From contig NZ_JACDTY010000015.1 in the NCBI RefSeq assembly GCF_013520985.1, positions 1 to 64,000 of the forward strand: a stretch of DNA of 64,000 nucleotides, read 5' to 3'. Positions 53,499-60,961 of this stretch are shown here, one piece after another (the first letter of the stretch is position 1; every line of letters begins with the position of its first letter). The notes beneath the pieces were generated by a model. It searched no databases. It worked only from the letters and a program-made list of their open reading frames with translations, and was not told where the DNA came from. The translations under genes and the position numbers were made by a program. Origin of the DNA: Mesorhizobium neociceri (lineage in GTDB: Bacteria; Pseudomonadota; Alphaproteobacteria; Rhizobiales; Rhizobiaceae).

Positions 53499-54299
53499 TT
53501 ACTCCGATTCAATCAGGATGCGGTCGTCATCGTCGCCGCTCCTCTTCAGCGTCATATAGAGGACAAGAGCGGCAATGCAGCCGAGAAAGATCACACTGGT
53601 GAAGGTGGTGCCGAAGCCGAGCCCGCCATATTCTCCCGGTTGTGACAGCAAATCGCCGAACGAAGCGCCAAGCGGTCGCGTCAGGATGTAGGCCAGCCAG
53701 AAAGCGAGGATCGCGTTAAGGCCGAAGGCGAAATAGCCGATGGCGATGAGCGCGATGACCGCGCCGAACAACATGCCGGTGGTGAGGTAGCCCATGTCGA
53801 ATGTCTCGGCGACCAGGTCGCCGGCCGCGGTGCCGAGCGAGAACGTGAACAGGATCGCCAGCCAGTAGAAGATCTCGCGTCTGGTGGAAACGATCGTATG
53901 GATCGAAAGCGTCCTTTCGCTGGCATACCAGACCGCGAACGTCGCAGTGAGCACCACCGTGAAGGCGATGGTGGCGGTTTCCAGGCGCACGCCGAAATTG
54001 TCGACCAGATTGTCGGTAACCAGTGTGCCGACGACGCTGATCAGCACCACCGCCAGCCAGTAGGCCCATGGCACATAGCGTTTCTGTGCAAACTGCAAAG
54101 CCAGCGCGACGACCAGAATGCCGGTCATGATCAGCGACGTCAGCGGCAGGCCAAGGCCGAGATTGACTGAGAGATAGTCGGCCGCCGTCTCGCCCATGGT
54201 TACCGCCAAGAGCTTGATCAGCCAGAATTCGACGGTGACCTCAGGGACCCTGTTGGGCGATGCCAGGGCGGCGGATGCTGTGCTTGTTGACGAGAGCAT
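53499..54299 (-). CDS. Uncharacterised multi-pass membrane protein (COG4705-like)
   Basis: 266 aa protein with about seven to eight hydrophobic segments. Conserved patterns include FWLIKLLAVTMGETAADYLS, WLAVVLISVVGTLVTDNLVD and FYWLAILFTFSLGTAAGDLV; repeated GETAAD/GTAAGD motifs suggest an internal repeat. This matches the uncharacterised COG4705 family. ATG 54299 removes an unlikely 15-residue leader. The function is unknown. Confidence 0.78.
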   Translation of the reverse strand: MLSSTSTASAALASPNRVPEVTVEFWLIKLLAVTMGETAADYLSVNLGLGLPLTSLIMTGILVVALALQFAQKRYVPWAYWLAVVLISVVGTLVTDNLVDNFGVRLETATIAFTVVLTATFAVWYASERTLSIHTIVSTRREIFYWLAILFTFSLGTAAGDLVAETFDMGYLTTGMLFGAVIALIAIGYFAFGLNAILAFWLAYILTRPLGASFGDLLSQPGEYGGLGFGTTFTSVIFLGCIAALVLYMTLKRSGDDDDRILIESE

Positions 54300-54362
54300 G
54301 ATGGTATCCTTGTCGTTTCGGCGGGGATGGCCCGCGCCCGGCATGTGCAGCGAGGCTTGGCG

Positions 54363-54620
54363 TTACTTGCCCATGATCTTCATGGCCTGGGCGAACAAGT
54401 CGTCGGCGCGCTTGTCGTCGTCGGCATTGCAGCGCTCGACGCCTTTGGCCTCGAGATCGGACACTTTGGTCTTGTCCGCGGCGCTCAGCGCCACTGAGGC
54501 TTCCGCCGCGCGCAGGGCCTTGAGGGCGTCTTCGCAAGGCGCCGGCGCGGCAGCGGCTGAAAGGACCGGGTTGGCGATGGCAATTGCACCGAGCGCGAAA
54601 GCGAGAGCCAGCTTTTTCAT
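54363..54620 (-). CDS. Small exported helical protein
   Basis: 85 aa with a signal peptide (KKLALAFALGAIAIANPVLS, cleavage near AAA-AP at about 24) and a helical mature part of about 60 residues with two cysteines (PCEDALKALRAAEASVAL, GVERCNADDDKRADDLF). I do not recognise the family. It is 63 bases upstream of the COG4705-like gene start and in the same direction. Confidence 0.65.
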   Translation of the reverse strand: MKKLALAFALGAIAIANPVLSAAAAPAPCEDALKALRAAEASVALSAADKTKVSDLEAKGVERCNADDDKRADDLFAQAMKIMGK

Positions 54621-54847
54621 CTTGGATATTCCTGTGTTGCGCGGATGTCCCGGCGATGGAGAAACGATCTCCGGCATGTCGGCCGGCACAAGGACCATAG
54701 GCAGGCGACCTCGCCGCCATCTGTCCGCCCGCTTACAAATTCGTAAGAATGGCCGAAATCCCCGCCGTTCGCCTCGCAATCGCCGCACGGAAGCGCTAGT
54801 GGATGGCGAGACACCGGCGCGATAGGCCCTGCCGGAGAGCAGGATCT

Positions 54848-55483
54848 ATGATGAGCTACTCTCCCCCAAAGCCGGCGGCGAAGGTGTTCGACCAGCACAA
54901 GCGGCTGATTGTGGTTCAGGTTGCCGCAGTCCTCGCCATTGTGCCGCTGCTGTTCACCAAGCCCTTTCTCGTCGAAGGGTCGGACGGGCACGAATACATC
55001 GAAGCGCTGGGCATCGGCTTCGTGCTGGTCTGCTTCCTTGGCCGGCTGTGGAGCATTCTCTATGTCGGCGGCAGGAAGAACGCCGAACTGGTCACCATCG
55101 GCCCGTTCTCGATGACCCGGAATCCGCTCTATTTCTTTTCCACGGTCGGCGCCGCGGGCGCCGGGTTGATGTATGGATCATTGCTGGTGGCGGCGGCCCT
55201 GGCTCTGGCGAGCTACCTTGTGTTTCGGGTGACGGCGCGCAAGGAAGCCGAGTTCCTGTTTGGAAAGTTCGGCCCCGCCTACAGCGCCTATGCCGAGCGC
55301 ACGCCGGCTTTCTGGCCGAACCCGATGCTGTTTCACGACCAGGCTGAACGCCAATTCTCGACAAGAACGTTGCGGCGGACATTCGTGGACGGGCTCTATT
55401 TCCTGGCGCTGTTCCCGATCATCGAGACGATCGAGCAGTTGAGGAGCAGCGGCGTGCTGCCGGTGTTTTTCACCCTCTACTGA
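54848..55483 (+). CDS. Isoprenylcysteine methyltransferase-like membrane protein
   Basis: 211 aa integral membrane protein with four to five helices. The C-terminal half carries the ICMT/PEMT-type motif: FSMTRNPLYFFSTVGAAGAG (xRNPxY) and RKEAEFLFGKFGPAYSAYAE. Such enzymes methylate lipids or small molecules with SAM; the substrate here is unknown. ATG 54848 or 54851 are both possible. Its 3' end overlaps the convergent small membrane-protein gene by 14 bases. Confidence 0.82.
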   Translation: MMSYSPPKPAAKVFDQHKRLIVVQVAAVLAIVPLLFTKPFLVEGSDGHEYIEALGIGFVLVCFLGRLWSILYVGGRKNAELVTIGPFSMTRNPLYFFSTVGAAGAGLMYGSLLVAAALALASYLVFRVTARKEAEFLFGKFGPAYSAYAERTPAFWPNPMLFHDQAERQFSTRTLRRTFVDGLYFLALFPIIETIEQLRSSGVLPVFFTLY

Positions 55484-55691
55484 CCGAGCGCCGTGCCGCG
55501 CGGCGCACGCTGTAGAGCAGGATGGCGAGGCAGCCGAGCAGAAGCAGGACGCCGCCGGCGAGCGGCGGCAGCGCCAGCAGCTTCACCGCCGCGGTGATCG
55601 CCACGATCAACAGCAGCGCCAGCGTCGCCAAACTGCCGTCGTCGATGAACATGCCGACGAGTTCCTTCAGGATGAGGCGGACGATAGTCAT
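55470..55691 (-). CDS. Small two-helix membrane protein
   Basis: 73 aa: an amphipathic N-terminus (MTIVRLILKELVGMFIDDGS), two hydrophobic segments (ALLLIVAITAAVKLLALPPL, GVLLLLGCLAILLYSV) and a basic tail (RRAARRSVSRG). Its ATG overlaps the stop of the upstream FTR1-like gene (ATGA at 55688-55691), so the two are probably co-translated. The family is not recognised. Confidence 0.72.
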   Translation of the reverse strand: MTIVRLILKELVGMFIDDGSLATLALLLIVAITAAVKLLALPPLAGGVLLLLGCLAILLYSVRRAARRSVSRG

Positions 55692-56443
55692 CGGGCAGCT
55701 CCTTGTGCGGCCTTGGGGTGGCTGTCGCGCAACCAGCGCACGATGGCGAAGGACGCGACGGCGATGATGGCGAAGATGGCCAGTAGCGCCAGATCGGCGC
55801 CCGGCCAGTCGGCGCCAAGGCCTTCGCCGGTCCAGAAAATGCCGAAGCTGGTCAACATCAGGCCGACGGCGAATTTGAGTGCATTCTCCGGCACCCGCGC
55901 CAGCGGCCGGTGCACCGCAAGGCCGATGATCGTTACCAGGATAAAGGCCGCCAGCGCGCCAAGGCTGGCATAAAAGGTCTGCGCGTGTGCGGCACCGACG
56001 GCAATGACTATGAACACCACCTCGACACCTTCGAGCAGCACCGCCTTGAAAGACGCCAGCCCGGCCAGGTAATCGGCGCGGCGGTCATCGGCCTGTTGCT
56101 GCAAGGCCGCGGTCTCCTTGGAGAAGGCCGCCTCCTCGTCATGCAGGGCGATGACGCCGACACTGCGCAAAATTGCTTTTCTCAGCCAGCGCATGCCAAA
56201 CAGGATCAGCAGCACGCCGACGATGAACTGCAGCACGGTGATGGGAACAAGCGCCAGCAGCGGTCCGAAGGCCAGCACCAAAGCCGCCAGCAGCGCCAGC
56301 GCCAGTGCGGCGCCCGTCAGCGCCGGCCGCCAGCTGCGGGTGACGCCGACCGCCAGCACGATGGTGAAGGCCTCGACCACTTCGACAAAGGAGGCGAGGA
56401 ACGAGGCGGTCACAGTGGAAAGTATGGGCGTCAGATCGTGCAT
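55688..56443 (-). CDS. Multi-pass membrane protein with paired ExxE motifs (COG4280-like)
   Basis: 251 aa membrane protein with about six helices in two repeats. Repeat one has ASFLASFVEVVEAFTIVLAV and repeat two ASFKAVLLEGVEVVFIVIAV; each carries an acidic E-x-V-E motif within a helix, recalling the REGxE motifs of FTR1 iron permeases. It matches the uncharacterised COG4280 family. ATG 56443 was chosen because the first 68 residues of the longer frame look non-coding. A metal transport role is inferred from the motif only. Confidence 0.75.
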   Translation of the reverse strand: MHDLTPILSTVTASFLASFVEVVEAFTIVLAVGVTRSWRPALTGAALALALLAALVLAFGPLLALVPITVLQFIVGVLLILFGMRWLRKAILRSVGVIALHDEEAAFSKETAALQQQADDRRADYLAGLASFKAVLLEGVEVVFIVIAVGAAHAQTFYASLGALAAFILVTIIGLAVHRPLARVPENALKFAVGLMLTSFGIFWTGEGLGADWPGADLALLAIFAIIAVASFAIVRWLRDSHPKAAQGAAR

Positions 56444-56667
56444 GAGGCTATCGGGTCCGGGAATCATCAAGTCGGGAATCACCAGGCATTGAACGATACA
56501 GCGCTTCGATTGTAGCGAGAAAGCGAGCGATGAGCAGGCCGGCGGCGCTTCCGGCCCGTCGAGACGGACGCGCTGCGACCGAGCTCGGCCGCAATGCGCC
56601 AGCAACGGCCTCGACGTTGCCGGCGGGCCGATGTTGACACCTGGCAAAGCTGCGCACTAACCTGTGG

Positions 56668-56693
56668 CGTAATCGGTTACGCAACCGATTACG
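56668..56693. promoter_or_regulatory. LacI-type operator
   Basis: Arms CGTAATCGGTT (56668-56678) and AACCGATTACG (56683-56693) form a perfect 11-base inverted repeat with a 4-base spacer. The AATCGGTT-type half site is typical for LacI-family regulators. It lies 24 bases before a ribosome binding site and ATG at 56717, and 134 bases before the LacI regulator's start, suggesting autoregulation. Confidence 0.65.
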
Positions 56694-56716
56694 GGTGGAT
56701 CACAGAGGAGGAAATC

Positions 56717-56823
56717 ATGAGCAAGATAACAAGCCGATCGTGATAGGACTTGTCATTGTGCTTGCCGTCATCCTAGACGCCTACAGGGAGCGGCTTTTGC
56801 GGGGTGATCCGCTAGAGGGATAA
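56717..56823 (+). pseudogene. Frameshifted small single-helix membrane ORF
   Basis: A strong ribosome binding site (AGGAGG) precedes ATG 56717, but the frame stops after eight codons. With one added base after codon two (AA-GAT read as AAA-GAT) it becomes a 35-codon ORF ending at TAA 56821-56823: MSKDNKPIVIGLVIVLAVIL then DAYRERLLRGDPLEG. That is a single transmembrane helix with a basic tail. It ends 3 bases before the LacI start. Either a one-base deletion or a sequencing error; no family is recognised. Confidence 0.6.
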
Positions 56824-56826
56824 CCG

Positions 56827-57828
56827 ATGACGACGATTGCCGATGTCGCGCGCCATGCCGGAGTGTCGGTCGCAACCGTCTCGCATGTGATGAACCGCAC
56901 GCGCCATGTCGAGCCGGAGACGGCCGAGCGCGTGCATTCGGCCATCGCCGCTCTGCGCTACAGCCCGAACACGCTGGCGCGCAGCCTGAGGCGTGGCGAG
57001 ACCAAGACCATCGGCCTGCTTCTGCCCGACAATTCCAACCCGTTCTTCGCCAGCGTGGCGCGCCAGATCGAGGATGCCGGCTTCCTCGCCGGCTATACGG
57101 TGATCCTGTGCAACTCCGACGGCAGTGCCGAGAAGGAGGAGCGCTATCTCCAGGTGCTGATGGCCAAGCAGATCGACGGGCTGATCTTCGCCGGCTCGTC
57201 CGACCATGCGCGGGTGTTCGCCAACGTTCTGCCCGGCGTGCCGGCGGTGCTGCTCGACCGTGAGATCCATTCGGTCAATGTCGATTCCGTGCTGGTCGAT
57301 CACGATCATGGCGGCTATCTCGCCGGCCGCTATCTGGTCGGGCTCGGCCACGAAAAGATCGGCGTCATCGGCGGCCCGCGCGATTCGAGTTCCAGCCCAG
57401 CCCGTCTGCGCGGCTTCGCCAGGGCGCTGCAGGAAGCCGGGCTCGATCTGCCGGCGAATGCCGTAGTCGATTCCGACTATCACTTCGCCGGCGGCCGTAC
57501 GGCGATGGAACGCCTGATGGCGCAGGCGCCCGGCATCACGGCGCTGTTTGCCTGCAACGACCTGATGGCCATGGGCGCGCTGACGGTGCTGCGCGGGCGC
57601 GGATTGCGGGTGCCCGACGACATGTCGATGATCGGCTTCGACGACATCCCCTATGCCGTCACCACCTGGCCGCCGCTGACGACCATCGCACAGCCGGTCG
57701 AGAAGATCGGCACCCGCGCCGTCAGCCTGCTGCTCGCGCGGGTTGCCGAGCCGGCGGCGCATTCGCGCCGCGAAGTGCTTACCCCCGTGCTGGTCGAACG
57801 GGAGAGCTGCGCGCCGCTTCGGCAGTAG
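56827..57828 (+). CDS. LacI-family transcriptional regulator
   Basis: 333 aa repressor with an N-terminal LacI helix-turn-helix (TTIADVARHAGVSVATVSHV, then hinge SPNTLARSLRRGETKTIG) and a periplasmic-binding-like sensing domain (LLLPDNSNPFFASVARQIED, MSMIGFDDIPYAVTTWPPLT). The operator at 56668 suggests autoregulation. Neighbours do not reveal the inducer; the downstream genes are on the other strand. Confidence 0.92.
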   Translation: MTTIADVARHAGVSVATVSHVMNRTRHVEPETAERVHSAIAALRYSPNTLARSLRRGETKTIGLLLPDNSNPFFASVARQIEDAGFLAGYTVILCNSDGSAEKEERYLQVLMAKQIDGLIFAGSSDHARVFANVLPGVPAVLLDREIHSVNVDSVLVDHDHGGYLAGRYLVGLGHEKIGVIGGPRDSSSSPARLRGFARALQEAGLDLPANAVVDSDYHFAGGRTAMERLMAQAPGITALFACNDLMAMGALTVLRGRGLRVPDDMSMIGFDDIPYAVTTWPPLTTIAQPVEKIGTRAVSLLLARVAEPAAHSRREVLTPVLVERESCAPLRQ

Positions 57829-57853
57829 AGCCAGCCTTCTAGTCTAGGCGTCT

Positions 57854-58034
57854 GCGCTGCCCCTCACCTGCCTGCCGGCATCCTCTCCCCGTATAGTGAC
57901 GGGGAGAGGGGCGCTCGCATCGATGGTTCGCCAATCGGCGGCGTTGCAAGACATAGTGCCGAAGGTGAGGTCAGCCACTTTCTCCCCGTCACTATACGGG
58001 GAGAAATGCCCGGCAGGGCAATGGGGGGCAGCGC
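57854..58034. repeat. Paired palindromic intergenic repeat, family A
   Basis: GCGCTGCCCC at the left end and GGGGCAGCGC at the right end are perfect inverted ends. Inside are CCCCGTATAGTGACGGGG and CCCCGTCACTATACGGGG hairpins. It occupies the gap between the convergent LacI and ornithine cyclodeaminase genes. Confidence 0.8.
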
Positions 58035-58085
58035 TGCCATGGCAAGCAGAGTTTCGATCGGCTTTGACTACTCGAGCAAATTTCT

Positions 58086-59144
58086 TCACGCTGCCGGCTG
58101 CAGCGCTGCCCTGAGCAGCATGCCGAAGAGATCGCGCGGCTCGTCGGGATCGGCAAGCAGGTCGAGCTCTTCATAGAGGCCGGTGGCCTGGAGCTGGTCG
58201 CGGACATAGCGGAGCGCGGAAAAATCCTCGGTGGCGAAACCGACGGAATCGAACAGCGTGATCTGTTCCGCCGTCTTGCGGCCTTCCGCCTGGCCGGTCA
58301 TCACCTGCCACAGCTCGGTCACCGGATGGTCGGCGTCGAGCTGCTGGATCTCGCCCTCGATGCGTGTCTGCGGTGGGAATTCGACGAAGATGTCGGAGCG
58401 CAGCAGGATGTCACGGTGCAGCTCGGTCTTGCCGGGGCAGTCGCCGCCGACCGCGTTGATGTGCACGCCGGAGCCGACCATGTTGTCGGTGAGGATGGTG
58501 GCGCACTGCTTGTCGGCGGTCACCGTGGTGATGATGTCGACGCCTTCGACAGCATCCTGACCGGTCGAACAGATGGTGATGTCAAAGCCCTTGCCGGCAA
58601 GGTTGCGGGCGCATTTTTCCGAAGCGGAGCGGTCGATGTCGTAGAGCCGCAGCCGGTCGACGCCGAGCAGCGCCTTGAAGGCGACGGCCTGGAATTCGGA
58701 CTGGGCGCCGTTGCCGATGATGGCCATCGAGCGCGAACCCCTGGGCGCCAGATATTTGGCAGCGACAGCCGAGGTGGCCGCGGTGCGCAAAGCCGTCAGG
58801 ATGGTCATTTCGGTCAGCAGCATCGGATAGCCGGAGCCGACATCGGCGAGCACGCCGAAGGCAGTGACGGTCTGGCGGCCCTCGCGCATGTTCTTGGGAT
58901 GGCCGTTGACATATTTGAAGCCGTACATCTTGCCGTCGCTGGTCGGCATCAGCTCGATGACGCCGTCATGGCTGTGCGAGGCGATGCGCGGCGTCTTGTC
59001 GAACAGCTCCCAGCGGCGGAAATCCTCCTCGATATAGGCGGCGAGTTCGGTCAGGAACCGCTCGACGCCGATGGTCAGCACCAGCTTCATCATGCGGTCG
59101 ACGCTGACGAAGGGAACGATGGCAAGGCGCGATGGCTGGGTCAT
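58086..59144 (-). CDS. Ornithine cyclodeaminase
   Basis: 352 aa NAD-dependent enzyme turning ornithine directly into proline and ammonia. ASHSHDGVIELMPTSDGKMY and YGFKYVNGHPKN (substrate side), GYPMLLTEMTILTALRTAAT, and the NAD-binding MAIIGNGAQSEFQAVAF are OCD signatures. Its ATG overlaps the arginase stop (ATGA at 59141-59144). With arginase it makes the two-step route arginine to ornithine to proline, as described for Agrobacterium arginine/octopine catabolism. Confidence 0.94.
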   Translation of the reverse strand: MTQPSRLAIVPFVSVDRMMKLVLTIGVERFLTELAAYIEEDFRRWELFDKTPRIASHSHDGVIELMPTSDGKMYGFKYVNGHPKNMREGRQTVTAFGVLADVGSGYPMLLTEMTILTALRTAATSAVAAKYLAPRGSRSMAIIGNGAQSEFQAVAFKALLGVDRLRLYDIDRSASEKCARNLAGKGFDITICSTGQDAVEGVDIITTVTADKQCATILTDNMVGSGVHINAVGGDCPGKTELHRDILLRSDIFVEFPPQTRIEGEIQQLDADHPVTELWQVMTGQAEGRKTAEQITLFDSVGFATEDFSALRYVRDQLQATGLYEELDLLADPDEPRDLFGMLLRAALQPAA

Positions 59145-60076
59145 GCAATGCTTCCGGAATGGCTGCGGGTCGGGCGGTCCATGATGCGGCGGCCCATCAG
59201 GCTGGCGGCAAGGTCGACCATCAGGGTGGCGGTGCGGCCGCGTTCGTCGAGGAACGGGTTGAGCTCGACCAGGTCGAGGCTGGAGACCAGGCCGCTGTCG
59301 GACAGCATCTCCATCACCAGATGCGCCTCGCGGAAAGTGGCGCCGCCGGGCACGGTGGTGCCGACGGCCGGCGCGATGGAAGGATCGAGGAAGTCGACGT
59401 CGAGACTGACATGCAGCAGGCCGTTGGCCTTTTCGACGAGGGCCAGGAAGGCGCGCAGCAAGGGCGCGACGCCGTGCTCGTCAATGGTGCGCATGTCGTG
59501 CACGGTCACGCCGGCTTCGCTCAGCGCCCGGCGCTCGGCCGGATCGACGCTGCGCAGGCCCATGACGCAGATGCGGGCAGGATCGACGGCGACGGGCAGG
59601 TCCGGGAAATAGCCGTTGAAGCCTGGCCGCCCGCTGGCATAGGCGAGCGGCACGCCGTGCAGATTGCCGCTGACGGTAGTGTCGAGCGTGTGGAAATCGG
59701 GATGCGCGTCGAGCCACAGCACGAAGAGCGGCCGGCCGCGCTCGGCCGCCCGGCGGGCTATGCCCGACACCGTGCCGGCTGATATCGCGTGGTCGCCGCC
59801 AAGGAAGATCGGCATCGCGTCCTCGGAGGCTTCGTATGCGGTTTCGGCGATCGCCGCCGTCCAGGCGGAAATCTCCGGCAGCGCCTTCAGCGCAAGGTTG
59901 CCGTGCGCGATAGCGCGCGCCGCAGCCGGTTGCACCGCGCCCCAGTCCTCGACCTCATGGCCGAGTTCGGAGAGAACCGAGACAAGCCCTGCCGTGCGCA
60001 AAGCGCTCGGCCCCATCTCGCATCCCATCCTGCCCGCGCCGTCCTGCACCGGCGCGCCAACGATCCTGCAGCGCAT
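59141..60076 (-). CDS. rocF: Arginase
   Basis: 311 aa manganese enzyme hydrolysing arginine to ornithine and urea. Metal-binding motifs: IFLGGDHAISAGT, WLDAHPDFHTLDTTVSGN (DAHxD), and VSLDVDFLDPSIAPAVGT (SxDxDxxDP). ATG 60076 gives MRCRIVGAPVQDGAGRMG, the normal arginase N-terminus; the frame to 60220 is not needed. It overlaps the ornithine cyclodeaminase gene and is divergent from an Lrp/AsnC regulator. The symbol arcA is used for the Agrobacterium homologue. Confidence 0.94.
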   Translation of the reverse strand: MRCRIVGAPVQDGAGRMGCEMGPSALRTAGLVSVLSELGHEVEDWGAVQPAAARAIAHGNLALKALPEISAWTAAIAETAYEASEDAMPIFLGGDHAISAGTVSGIARRAAERGRPLFVLWLDAHPDFHTLDTTVSGNLHGVPLAYASGRPGFNGYFPDLPVAVDPARICVMGLRSVDPAERRALSEAGVTVHDMRTIDEHGVAPLLRAFLALVEKANGLLHVSLDVDFLDPSIAPAVGTTVPGGATFREAHLVMEMLSDSGLVSSLDLVELNPFLDERGRTATLMVDLAASLMGRRIMDRPTRSHSGSIA

Positions 60077-60172
60077 GATTCTTTTTGTCCTTGCAATTGA
60101 TTGGGCGATTGATGGCTGGAATGAACCATCCCGGCCCGGCAGTTTGAACAGGCGAAATTGGCATTTCGAAAA

Positions 60173-60188
60173 GAATGATTTATCATTC
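60173..60188. promoter_or_regulatory. Candidate Lrp-type operator in the arginase/regulator gap
   Basis: GAATGAT and ATCATTC form a perfect palindrome around TT at 60173-60188, between the divergent arginase and Lrp/AsnC genes, in an AT-rich stretch. Confidence 0.4.
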
Positions 60189-60222
60189 CGATAAGTCATC
60201 TTGATCAAAGTGGATAGCAATC

Positions 60223-60663
60223 ATGGATGCGCTCGACGAAAGGCTGGTTACGTTGCTGCGGCACGACGCCCGGCGCAGCATCTCCGATCTCGCGGTCGAT
60301 CTCGGGGTGTCGCGCGCCACGGTCAGGGCGCGCATGGGGCGGCTGGAAAAGTCGGGCGAGATCATCGGCTACACCGTGGTGCTGCGCGCCGACGCCGTCG
60401 ACCAGCGGATACGCGGTGTGATGATGATCGAGATCGAAGGCCATGCCGCCGACCGTGTGGTGCGGGCGCTCGGCGGCCTCGCCGAGGTCTCGACCATTCA
60501 CACCACCAATGGCCGCTGGGACCTGGTGGTCGAACTCGGCACGGCTTCGCTCACCGATTTCGACGCGGTGCTGCGGCGGATACGGCTGATCCCCGGCATA
60601 ACGGGCAGCGAAACCAGCCTGCTGCTGGCGACGCCGAGGACGACCAGGGCGAGGTTGGCCTAG
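60223..60663 (+). CDS. Lrp/AsnC-family regulator of arginine catabolism
   Basis: 146 aa: helix-turn-helix (LLRHDARRSISDLAVDLGVS, RATVRARMGRLEKSGE) and RAM domain (IRGVMMIEIEGHAADRVVRA, VSTIHTTNGRWDLVVELGT). Divergent from arginase-ornithine cyclodeaminase, an arrangement seen in Agrobacterium and other rhizobia where an Lrp-type regulator activates arginine catabolism. The link to arginine is by context. Confidence 0.9.
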   Translation: MDALDERLVTLLRHDARRSISDLAVDLGVSRATVRARMGRLEKSGEIIGYTVVLRADAVDQRIRGVMMIEIEGHAADRVVRALGGLAEVSTIHTTNGRWDLVVELGTASLTDFDAVLRRIRLIPGITGSETSLLLATPRTTRARLA

Positions 60664-60678
60664 ATCAGGCTGGCGTGT

Positions 60679-60876
60679 TTACGCAAAGCCAGGGTGCGGA
60701 ACAGGCGGACGGGTCGGCTGCCTGATGAAGCCTGTATTGGCCTGTTCGGCAATCTCCTCAGCTTCGCTGCGCGTCAGCCCCATCAGCAGTCGGCCTCCTA
60801 GCTCGGCCGGAAGAGCTGAAATCAAATCGTAGACAATCCATTGGTCACATGGATCTTGCATGGCTGCGAATCTCAT
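60679..60876 (-). CDS. Small hypothetical protein
   Basis: 65 aa (MRFAAMQDPCDQWIVYDLIS, then ALPAELGGRLLMGLTRSEAE) with no signal or membrane segment. An AGGAG ribosome binding site lies five bases before the ATG on the minus strand, which supports it. No family recognised. It lies between the Lrp regulator and the M15-like peptidase gene. Confidence 0.5.
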   Translation of the reverse strand: MRFAAMQDPCDQWIVYDLISALPAELGGRLLMGLTRSEAEEIAEQANTGFIRQPTRPPVPHPGFA

Positions 60877-60961
60877 TGGCGCTCCTCTTGTCAGCGCACT
60901 TCAATTCTTGAGACGGTCGGATCGTTCCGAAATATCGAGAAACCGCAGACGAAGCGTACGG

